Below are positions 12,991 through 22,619 of a stretch of DNA of 64,000 nucleotides, piece after piece (within the stretch, counting starts at the first letter, position 1; the number at the start of each line of letters is the position of its first letter). The DNA comes from Bryoerythrophyllum caledonicum. Taxonomy: Eukaryota > Streptophyta > Bryopsida > Pottiales > Pottiaceae. The notes under the pieces are model-generated. The model did no database searches and was not told the DNA's origin. It worked only from the letters and a program-made list of their open reading frames with translations. The position numbers were made by a program, and so were the translations under genes. Where the stretch lies: the NCBI GenBank assembly GCA_963971425.1, contig OZ020517.1:19682904-19746903 (forward strand). The letters run 5' to 3'.

Positions 12991-13913
12991 TAAAGATCCT
13001 CTAGGAAAGCAATGATAATAACAAAAAAATGGATCTCATTAGAGCATGGTTCCATGCTACACATGACTTGTCATATTTGATGGGATTGGGTCACTTACAT
13101 GCAGATCAAACTCGTTAGACCCCAAACATTTCCCAACATACTAATTTTATCCATAAAGATTTTGTTTGAATCACTAGATGTTGATGGACGTTCAGTTTAT
13201 TCCGTTCTTTATTCCATACTTTTCCTACTACTTGAGGTGGTGCCACCAACATGGAAGCTACGTGTGATTTGAGCTCGCTGAACCTCACATCGGGAAAGCA
13301 ATAGTGAATTTCACGGGTTGTGCTCCACACGGAAACTGCCCTTACATACTGTATCTCATTAGAGATCCGTGTGTTTTTTTGGCACCACCTGCTTGGTATG
13401 AGCCAATGATACTTCTTCCCTCTACATATACTCTACTAATCTCTGCTCCTCCAAGTTTCTGATGTAAAAAAAAAACCCTTGATAGAGATATCTCTAAGCA
13501 TTTCCACCGGGCCTCGGCAACCAGGAAGGGCAGGACCGGGTGCCTCTACAACATCCAGAAGATGTTTGCAAGGTCCGAGTAAATTATTGCGGGACAATGA
13601 GCACTCTCATGTTGCCACATGACACTCTGGCTATAAAGTTGGAGACCAAGTGCGCCTCAATTTCGTATAGACTTCATGTGTGAGATGAGTCAAAGGAGCA
13701 AAATCTGGACATGGACAAGATGTGCGAGATATGTAAGTAAAAGAGATGTGTGAGATGTAAAGATGGGCGGGAGCCCTGACCTGTAGTGTGGTTGCGTGCC
13801 CAACAATACAATTGTGGGCCCCGCTCCACCTCATTGTCCCCTCGTCCGCCGTGGTCGGGCTGATGGCACTAAGTGAGCATGCTATCAAGCTACTTGATTT
13901 TGGCTTAATCTAA
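12990..13913. other. Unassigned sequence, no gene seen
   Basis: Mixed base composition with a GC-richer stretch around 13500-13870. The minus-strand frame ending at 13631 (85 codons) has no recognisable motif. I cannot support a gene. Confidence 0.4.
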
Positions 13914-13997
13914 CATGCACAATAAAGTTGTCTCTACTTGATGTAAACTTTCATTGTGGTAAGTTTAGATCAAGTAGAGACAACTTTATTGTGCATG
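13914..13997. repeat. Near-perfect 84-base hairpin
   Basis: The arm 13914-13942 is a perfect 29-base inverted match to 13969-13997. After one mismatch the stem continues for seven more pairs, leaving a 10-base loop at 13951-13960. The outer arm begins CATGCACAATAAAG. It could be a small foldback transposon or a young small-RNA precursor. The sequence shows the structure but not which of these it is. Confidence 0.75.
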
Positions 13998-14537
13998 GTA
14001 GGTTTACTACACCTTTATTGGGCATGATAGGTTTATTACTTGTATATTACTTTTAGTAGCAAAATAATTATCTCCTTTGTGATGGTGATAAATCTTGGGC
14101 ATAATCATTTTGTTCCCAAGATTCAATTTATACTTTTGGTCATCTCTTACTAGTGTAATACACAAGTAATTTGATGGAGTCTAGAGTTCATTCTTTTTGA
14201 TAGGGCCCTCGTCTTTCTTCTCCCTTTGCTAATTTACTCCTCTACTACACTAAAGATCACATCTAGTGTAGTATACACTAAATACAAACCCATACACTAA
14301 CTGCAAACTACGCAATTAGTTTAGTGACAAAACAATAAGGCTAAATGCCAACTACTACACTATTTATCAATTCTAGTAAAGACTGCAATATTTTTTTTAC
14401 AGTTGTGCATGTTTAGTGTATAAATAGTAAATAAAAAATAAAGTAAAATAAAGAAAATAAAAATAAAGTCCAGAAATAATGGTTGGCGGTCCGCCGAGAG
14501 GTGTCAGAGTATCTTATCAGCAATCTTATCAGAAGAG
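13998..14537. other. AT-rich stretch with scattered ACACTAA/TTAGTGT motifs
   Basis: Between 14230 and 14420 the words CTACACTA, ACACTAAAT and TTAGTGTA recur in both orientations. This resembles the termini of the MITE at 21401-21716, so the stretch is probably decayed relatives of that family. No gene is seen. Confidence 0.4.
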
Positions 14538-14657
14538 CATAACACACTCATGTACTCTCCAAATTAGGCATATGAGGTGTTTTTGACATCTACATATTTT
14601 TTAGATGTCAGAAAACACCTCATATGTTTGATTTGGACAATATTTGAGTGAGTTATG
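14538..14657. repeat. Imperfect 120-base foldback
   Basis: The left arm, from CATAACACACTCATG at 14538 to 14592, pairs with 14602-14657. The inner 24-25 pairs around CATATGAGGTGTTTT are perfect apart from one extra base; the outer part has scattered mismatches. The loop is about nine bases. Stem length and mismatch pattern resemble a plant microRNA-type precursor or an ageing foldback element. Confidence 0.65.
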
Positions 14658-15120
14658 GCCATTTGAAAGTCGCAGATGAGGAGAAGCAGTGGTCGGCCGC
14701 CATTAATGACAATGGCGGTCAACACTAATTGTCAATTTATTCACAAATAGTGTACTAGGGTAAATTCACTATTTTGTATCACTACACTAAATGCAATCTT
14801 TACGTACAGTGTAACATTTTAGACCGGTACAACTAGTATGTAATGTTGTGTGGATTTGTAGTCAGTTGTGTGCCACTTTTGCCATTTTTTTGAAAAGTAG
14901 GCGTTGGAGGAAGATCTAAGTGAGTCTAACTCTGACGCCCTCTGGAATGCTGGGAAGGCATTCTTCTTGAAGATGTCCCACCAGGACCCAGGTGAAGGGA
15001 TTCTCTGCACGGTAATTGGATCAACTGGAACCAAGACACTCGAAACAAGCAACAACTCCTTACTTCCAATCATGCCAAAAATATATAAATAAATTTTTGA
15101 CACACATGAGTTGCAATATT
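14658..15120. other. Unassigned sequence, no gene seen
   Basis: Contains further ACACTAA/AGTGTA words near 14750-14815. Short open frames overlap on both strands around 14820-15100, without recognisable motifs. Confidence 0.4.
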
Positions 15121-15552
15121 AGGGGTAGTCACAGTTGGAGGGAGTGGAGAGAGTCTCTCCACCGAGAACTTCTCCGAGCTAGTTCCCCGGGACCAATGGG
15201 GAGAGTTCTCCACTCCCCGCAACTGTGACGACCCCTTTCTGCATTCTTGTGATCAAACGTAAAACAAAAGTCAGATGTGAAGAGTTTTCCAAGGAGACAA
15301 CAGTTGAGACAAAAGTGGGGACGGTGAATTCTGAAGAGATAGGTGAAACTTAGAGCTGGAAGGTGAAAAAGTTTGCACGCGAAACCTTCTCACAGGCTTC
15401 TCTTCACCTCCGGAGCAAGAGAGACGATCATGCGAACCATTCACAGGAGAAGTATATTCGCTTGCGGGGGCGTCAGAGAAAGCCACTCTCGTCCAGCCAC
15501 GTTCGCAGCACGTGGAGAAAGTTTCTCATTCTCACCCACTGTGACTACCCCT
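15121..15552. mobile_element. MITE-like element with GGGGTAGTCACAGT termini (432 bases)
   Basis: The left end AGGGGTAGTCACAGT is mirrored at the right end, ACTGTGACTACCCCT (15538-15552). Flanking bases allow either a TA duplication (Tc1/mariner-like) or an ATT duplication outside it; the two cannot be told apart here. A second, inner inverted copy of the left end lies near 15217-15234, so the left 115 bases form their own foldback. Open frames inside are not credible genes. Confidence 0.65.
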
Positions 15553-17276
15553 ATTGGCAACTTGAGGCAGTCTCATCAGGTAGAGAGATATCACACCAAG
15601 AATCAAACCCATAACCACTCATTTGGAGATACGTCGGGTACCTCCCACCATCACCTGATACTTTAGGATCATCTCGAACTACAATAAATAAGTAATATTA
15701 GGGTTTACCACACAATTTGGTGCTTTTTCTGGCCAAGTCACCTAATTCCATACTTACATACACCGAGGAGAGCCGAGACTAAATTGCAATTTGAAACATA
15801 TGTGTATGGTTTCATGGACAATTTGTTCAAGAAGCTTTCCACTCTATAACTTTAATTATTGGTTGTACCTAGGTCCAAAATGCGACAATTGGATAGCAAA
15901 CTAGAAGAGGAAGAAGAAAGATAAGGGCTCTATTAAAAACCATAATATGGTAGGATTTTCTTAAAGGAACATCTTAACCCTGGAATGCCTAAGTGGACTA
16001 GGATCGCTTGAGAGAATCTACGAGCTTAGTAGAGTAGATAGAACGTCATCTACATACAGGGTACATTTCAACAAAACTCCACTTCATGAAAATCAATGTA
16101 GTTTACTAATGGCTGCATGGATTGGAGATTGGAGAGATCTATCGGAAAGCTAACGAGGAGCTTGAAATGCGTTCAAAGGACGTGAGAGACAATGGCCAGT
16201 TGTTGAAAGAATTAGAGGAGCAAAAGCACTGAAATCGACCCTCTTAGGGCCTCATAGGCATCGTAGGGTTATTCTATTTATAGCAGTGATATAGGCAAAG
16301 TATATTCTCTTGTAATCTACATAGAACATCAATTTATTTTTTTCAAATTTCCCAAAATTCATACTCCAAAAATTAAAATAGTTACAAGTATTCAAGGTGT
16401 AAAGTTAGCTATAACCCATAATTGTCATAGAATTTGCCCTATGTCCACCACAAGTTGTGCCAATATTGATCCAGCCACTCCCTAAACTTGGTATCAAAAC
16501 CTTCACGAACTATGCATTGGAGATGCCAAAAACATAATTATTAGCTCTAGAACCTTATTGGTGGTAGTGATGATGTCTACAACCTTATTGGTGGCTCTCC
16601 TACTTGAAACCACTACATTAGATGTCATTAAAACCACTTGAAACCACTACAGTAGATGTCACAAAAAACCACCAATGCAACCTTCAAAGTACAGATAACT
16701 ATCAAAGTACAGATAACTATCAAAGTACAGATAACTATCCACAACTTGTTGTATATGGGATATGATCCACTCACGCTTCTAGGGTGGCTGTTGATTTAAG
16801 AACATCCTCCATAAACTATAAGACGCCATCGAATCAACCCTTGAGTACCATATAAACAGAATCAGGCGAACTGCTCAATCATGCCCCAGATTTGTCACCA
16901 TCACAAAGGAGAGAGTTCATTCACCTAATGAATGTCATGTTCTGAAGTTCAGCTCATGTTGATCACAGGTGCTCTTTTGCATTTGCTATATGTTTCTACG
17001 AGGCAAGCAAGCAACCAGGAGAACAAATGAGATCCAGAGCACAGTGAGAGTGGCCTAGATCAGAATCCAATAACTTACATGATCTGGCACCAGTGAATGA
17101 GAGTAGGCCTGCATCTTCCAAGAACCGGCACCTTAAAAGCAGTGGGCTCTTGGCAACCATCCACCCAAGCCTGTTTGCATTTCAGCAGCCAACTCAACTA
17201 CCACTACAAAATCGTCTACATGGCGTTCACAGCACCTCCACAAATTTAAGCAGGCGTTCACGTCAAACAAGGCCAA
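15553..17276. other. Unassigned sequence with a decayed coding-like patch
   Basis: Around 16130-16230 the plus strand reads as a short charged, Glu/Lys-rich, coiled-coil-like stretch that ends at a stop, probably a remnant of a larger frame. A direct duplication of about 30 bases surrounds the word AACCACTACA near 16610-16660. The last few hundred bases before 17277 may be nicalin 3' untranslated sequence. The 65-codon plus-strand frame at 17093 is not supported. Confidence 0.4.
16684..16740. repeat. 18-base tandem repeat, three units
   Basis: The unit AAAGTACAGATAACTATC occurs three times in a row with no visible differences. Confidence 0.8.
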
Positions 17277-20200
17277 CTAACTTGACTTGAACTTCCGTGA
17301 TGGTGCCTTCCGGAATACGCCAAGAAAGTCATCCACACCCTGCGTGAACAAAAGTAATCTCAATTAATCTAAGAGAGAAAGGCAACTAACATTCATGGTC
17401 TCTTCTGTACACTCAAAGACGGCTGAAGCTACTTTGACTTTATCATACAGACCACTAGGAGCTTCTATAAATCTTAGAGTGAGGAAAGAGGTAAGGGAAA
17501 GGGGGTGTCCTATTAGGTGACAAATAACTCTAATAAAGGAAACAGTCCATTCTTAATGGGCCCTCTCAACAATATACGAACAGTCAGGAATCTTACCTTG
17601 GTGGATATAAAAAGCACGACGAAGAGAAGTATCAAGTATGATCCAACAACAAGCGCTACGACGAAGTCAAATGTTACACTGGCCACCTGCGACCATCATC
17701 CACCCAACAGTTAAAAAAGAAATGCACCAGACAAAACTCAAAAAATAAACTCAGTGATGAGAAAAAACACAGTCGGATGAGCTCATACCTGATATACGTT
17801 AAGCTGAGCCTTCGTATTGTCATAGAATACAAATGTGGAATCTAATGTCTCATGCTGTAAACTTGCATCTTTTGTGTATTGTGCTAATTCCTGTAAAGAC
17901 AACATTTCAGTAGTTCATACTCCACGAAAATGAGATCTTGTAGGAATTACTCATCAAGCACTTCAGTAAAAGTGAAGGAAAATCCAGCAAGTACTTTGAT
18001 CTCTAGACAGTTTAGACCTTAGGAAAAAAAAGTTGTAGACACGAGTTAATCTGACAATAATTTCAGATTTACTTGAAGACAGACACTTGGAAACACCGTA
18101 CCTTGTGCAACGCAGTGATAATAGGGGCGTTCTTGCCAAGAAAGGGAGCCACTCGGGGTGTGCGTCCCACCAAGTCAAGCCATGAACGAACATAAGCAGG
18201 GCTCAGCGCCAGGTTCGTTCCTGCTGCGAACACCTCAACCTGTGTTCCTTGCTGACCATAAATTCGCCTCTGAAATGCAACCAACGAAACCACAATGAGA
18301 CATTAAGTGGAACTTTCACTAACTGCAATGCGCACAAAAGCAGACGAAAAAACACACAAACAGGAAATTGATTACACAAAGAGATCTGCTCAACTAAATG
18401 TTGTTAATAACTAATCATTGACGGAGAAAGTTGAGGAAGGGTGTTAATTACCGCTAAACTCTCTGCAACAAGCTTAATGTTTCTCATAAGAGCAGTCTCA
18501 TTCACAGCTCCTCTGCACATTTGAAAAACATCGAGGCCATGAGCTTCAAATAGCACTTAGCACCTGTTACATACAAAAGAACGAAGATGTTGCTGACAAT
18601 TACTTTCAAAGAAATGAGTATTGTACCGGCTATCTGCAATGCCTCCAGTTTGCTGAAGCAACTCGGAGGCTTCTTCCAACTGTGACAAAGTAGCAGCGGT
18701 AATGCGTTGCCGGGAAAATTGTTCATGCTCCCATGCCACCTGCAGTAATGATTCAATGTCAAAATAATATTAGAAACAAGTACTTGCCTGACATCGGTAG
18801 CTGAAGTTGCAAAGTAACTTGAACATCCCGCTAAATTCTGGAATCTCATCAAGAAGATACATACTCGGGAATTTGAGATGTTGATCTTCTTATGCTTGAG
18901 TTCCACAGTCAAATCCAAGTCTTCAGCCACATTTTCAAGCTCCTGCACAGTAGCTGATGTCAAACCTCTCTCCAACTACTATGCATCCCAGAAAATCATA
19001 AACAAATGGAAGAGTACGTACAGAAAGTATCAGCTTGATGAAAGCGTTTTCTGGAGGTTTAGACACATGCAACCACATGCGATCACTCGAAGATCCCAAA
19101 GAGTTCAAGCACAGTGCATACTCCATGCTCTCTCTCAATCGCTGATCAAAGTTTCGAAGCCACTGCATAATACACAGAGAAATCTCAGTAACATCACCAC
19201 CAGAGAATTAATAAACCCTGCCGGAAGAAATACAACAGAAGACTCACATTGTGTGTACCATTGTAGTTATATGGCCCCCCAGATGTCAAACCAAAAAGCA
19301 AATTGTAGGGACCTCGCGTGCTGGGGTTGGCATACAACCGTGAAAACAATCGAGCCAACTCGAGCAACATAGCAACTCCACTTCCGTTGCTGTCACCACC
19401 TACTGCAAGTGCCTGCACCAAAATCACAAGCATCAACCCTTTCCACTAAGTACCAAAGTGCTTGATCTCCTCAAGTACCCGTGTCTCTCTACATCTGTAA
19501 ATACTATGCCCAAAACATAGAACTTACCGGAGCTGCCCCAAAGGTGTCGTAAGATGCCACGATGGCTATGGTGGGCAGCATTGAGTTATCACCCTCAGCT
19601 CGAAGCCCTGGCAACCATCCCTGTAAACATTTAAATGGAACTTAGTTGCATGAGTGTGTAACTTCAGGATCATATATAATATGATCCAGCTGGCTTGAGT
19701 GCAGTTTCAAGTTAGCGCAGAGGTTTACTTGAATGTTGGTGAGTGTTGGCGTTGCGAGCTTCTTGGCTTCGGACACTGACACCACCAGCTTGTAACTGCA
19801 AGAGATTCCATAACAACTCAGACATTCATTCGAAAAGGAGACCCATGTGGTAGCGTCTAATGGACCATGGAGGTGCTAAATAGAAGGTTTGAGCTTTACC
19901 CTCCTGTGGTGGCTGTGGCAGGCCTGCCCGCTGCATCGTTGGCAGAAACTTCCTGAAGCACGCTCCTCACATTGTCGTCCTCGTATGCAAAATAGACCGG
20001 ATACTGCACAAAGCAGCAGTTTAGTACCACATCTGACATCAAAATATCAATGCTGTGACCTAGACCATAATAATACTTCAGCCATTGACATGTGATGCAA
20101 TTACGAATGGCACAATCCTAGTTTGAGCTATATTAATGTGAGAGAAGAGAGAGACCAAGTTTCACGAGACTACAAAAGAACGAAGAGATCAAAGGCAAAA

Positions 20201-20680
20201 AAGAAAACCTGGAACGTGTTATGCACGAGCCATTGCTCCAGCTCCACGAGCGCTTTGGTGACGTTCTCATCCGAATCGTCAGGCTGAGGGAGCAGCAAGA
20301 GGAGGCCTCCAAGGAGACCCTTGCCCTGCACAAACTCTACACCAAGGCCGGGACTATCAGCCAAACCCCTCCAAAACCCTCCAAAACCCTCCAAAACCCT
20401 CCAAAACCCTAAATCACACAATGCTGGCCACCGAAAACCTACCATTGAGCGAGGTGATGTTCACTTTGCGCGCGGGGAGGATGACGACGGCGCGTGAGAG
20501 GTCCACGCCCGCCACGTCCAGCCCCGAAGTCGCGTGATGGTTGAGCGCGGCTCGGCGCGATCCCATCGGCGCGCCCCGCAGATCGTAATGGATCATCCGG
20601 TACACGTCCACCACCGCCGCGTCCGCCACCACCATGCTCATCACCATCACCGCGGCGAGCGCCACCACCACCCTCCTCAT
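17277..20680 (-). CDS. NCLN: Nicalin (NCLN/BOS complex subunit) homologue, 14 exons
   Basis: Nicalin is an ER membrane glycoprotein of the nicastrin/aminopeptidase-like superfamily. In animals it works with NOMO and TMEM147 in the multipass translocon. Minus-strand exons by splice signals: 20439-20680, 20209-20353, 19900-20003, 19729-19795, 19528-19620, 19248-19412, 19022-19162, 18865-18942, 18627-18739, 18452-18512, 18102-18269, 17789-17890, 17597-17686 and 17277-17339. They total 1,632 bases with a continuous frame, giving 543 residues against about 563 in human. The start at 20680 gives an N-terminal signal sequence (Val/Ala-rich). The in-frame ATG at 20719 lies before a likely leader acceptor and was not chosen. 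Matches to the family include VYRM..YDL near the N-terminus, a DSNGSG-LLELARLFSRLY block, LHVSKPP, AWEHEQF and VFYD. A single hydrophobic segment near residues 500-520 is followed by a short Lys/Arg/Ser tail. All introns are short GT-AG introns. Confidence 0.93.
20370..20411. repeat. Telomere-like 10-base tandem repeat in nicalin intron 1
   Basis: The unit CCAAAACCCT is repeated four times and then ends in CCCTAAATC. It lies between exon 1 (ends 20439) and exon 2 (starts 20353) of the nicalin gene, so it is intronic. Confidence 0.85.
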
Positions 20681-21400
20681 CTCGACAACTCCCTCTCCCT
20701 GGAAATAACACATACCCACACCACCAAAACCTGAGTGATCTCCACAATGCCAGAACGCAAACTGGGTCTGTTTCCTGTTGTTTTCTTCATTTTTTTTCTG
20801 TGAAAAACATGTAACGTGATGGATCTAACCTGGGATGAGATGTAATGTGATGCGAGGGTGGTGAAGTGGGGGAGAAAATGATGGTGGACAAGCTTGATGC
20901 TTCTATTTTCTTCCGCAGATTCGTCCTTGAGCTCTTCAGTCCAGTTTCAGCACAGTAGTACTCTAGCGTGTATGGATGACTTCTCTGTGGATGAGTATCA
21001 GGCGTCGTGGATGAATCTCGTCGAAGAGTGCAAGAGTAACTGTTAACTGACACGAGTCATGTGATTGTGTAATTTTACGTAAATAACTCTTGCGAAAGTG
21101 TTTCAGGTTCTGACACGAGAAAATATATTTTAATTCTGTACATTCGAGTATGTGAACTACAGTACGCTACTGACCTTATACCGTACCCAAGGGACGGATT
21201 CGGCACAGGGGTGCCGAATAATTACTATACTACTAATAAAAATCATAATCTACATAGTGAACCACGCAGCGATCAACCATGCAGTTCATTGCGCAGTCAA
21301 CCGTGCAGTGAATCATGTTACATTTTTTAAATTATAGTTTGTGATATAAAAACTACATTAAAATGGTTGGACTAATGCATTGCAAAGCAAGCGCCAATTG
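20681..21400. other. Upstream region of nicalin
   Basis: Just above the start codon, the minus strand has a pyrimidine stretch and CAG near 20704, compatible with a 5' untranslated exon split by an intron. Open frames at 20787-21053 have no family resemblance and are probably leader. I do not identify a TATA box with confidence. Confidence 0.35.
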
Positions 21401-21716
21401 CTACACTAAACATCACATTTAGTGTAGTCACACAAATAGTGTAATTACCCTACTACACTATTTGCGAACTTGTTCACAATTAGTGTTAGTTGCGGTAAGC
21501 TTTTTCATTCACTAGTAGTGTTTTATTCACTGCGGCAAGCTTATACAGCTACACTAATTGTGTACAAGTAAAAAAAAAAAAACCACCCATTTTTACATAT
21601 AGTGTAATGTTTCACATTTAGTGTAATGTTGTGTCGTTACACTAATTGTAATTCTTCCTTTTAGTGTAAGGGTTCGTATTTAGTGTAGATGACACAAAAT
21701 GTGATGTTTAGTGTAG
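21401..21716. mobile_element. MITE with CTACACTAAACATC termini (316 bases)
   Basis: The left end CTACACTAAACATCACATTT is repeated in inverted form at the right end, 21697-21716. ACACTAA/TTAGTGT words recur throughout the interior in both orientations. No coding capacity. No clear target duplication is visible. Related words occur at 14230-14815 and 54880-55075. Confidence 0.65.
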
Positions 21717-22043
21717 TTTCTATCTAAAAAAAGAACTTTGACAAAAGTTCTGAAAATAGAATACTTGTCATAATCCATTTTTTGACCAAGTTAAAAATAG
21801 GTGTTTTCGAAAAAGTATTCCTAGAAAATGAGGCAACTATTTTTAAAAACTTTTTTTTTGCCAAATCTGACCCTCTGGTATGGTATACTGCGGATCATCT
21901 ACACTAGTTTATGTAAAGCACGTGCAAATCAAGTTTGCTTTTTTGTTTTGTTTTTAGTTATTCTTTTTTGTTTTTGTTGTTTTTTTCTTTGTAGAAGAAA
22001 ATTTACAAGTCAAGTTTTGAGAGGGTATTTCTTTTCAAGCAAA
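21717..22043. other. AT-rich spacer, no gene seen
   Basis: T-rich sequence between the MITE and the left terminus of the 13-kb element. The plus-strand frame at 21828-22055 is a Phe/Leu/Cys-rich translation of poly-T and is not a gene. Confidence 0.4.
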
Positions 22044-22090
22044 ACATGCAATTAAGCAATTATGCACTTGGCCATTTAAAAGTGCACTTG
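22044..22090 (+). repeat. Left terminal inverted repeat of copy 2
   Basis: Begins ACATGCAATTAAGCAATTAT and is followed by GCACTTGGCC and, slightly inward, AAGTGCACTTGG. It matches the reverse complement of the ends at 9743 and 35219. Confidence 0.7.
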
Positions 22091-22619
22091 GGTACAACGG
22101 CGGCCATTGCGAACAAAAGTGGCAAAATTGCAAAATTGCAAAAAAAAATCAAAGAAAAAAAAAGTTTTCTGAAGGAAAAAAAATTGAGCTTCTGCAACAA
22201 TATTACGTGCAATCATGGTTGTTAATATTGGAAGCGATTTTTAAGCATTTTCAACTAATTTGTCGTGGCCCCTCGTTAATACTAGATAAATGTGTATTTA
22301 ATATAGTTTCACAATATTTCAAAGATATATTTGAAGGATTGTAGTATACAAACAGGCGTAATCACAAAAAAACATACTTTATGCAAGGGTTGGCAGCTGA
22401 TTAAAAGATATTCTGCGTAGTACATAATGCATACAATGGTGGAAACTAAATATAGATGCTTCTATGATTGGACTTAGCACCAATAGTAAACACAGCTTTA
22501 CTCTAAAGAATTAATGACATAACGTCATACATCACCCTTAGAATATACTACTCTTACACATACACTATAATATATCAATTACCATACACAACTAGTATAC
22601 TCTCATAGAGGCACACTAT

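Noticed and set aside
20439..20719. Nicalin start at the upstream in-frame ATG (20719)
   Set aside because: A splice-acceptor-like pyrimidine tract and CAG lie between the two ATGs, and starting at 20680 gives a proper signal peptide.
22036..22043. Possible target duplication of copy 2 (AAGCAAA region against CGCAAG after 35219)
   Set aside because: Only a few bases agree and only with an offset; not good enough to claim.
21828..22055. 75-codon frame rich in Phe, Leu and Cys that looks like a membrane peptide
   Set aside because: It is the translation of a poly-T-rich stretch and runs into the terminus of the 13-kb element.
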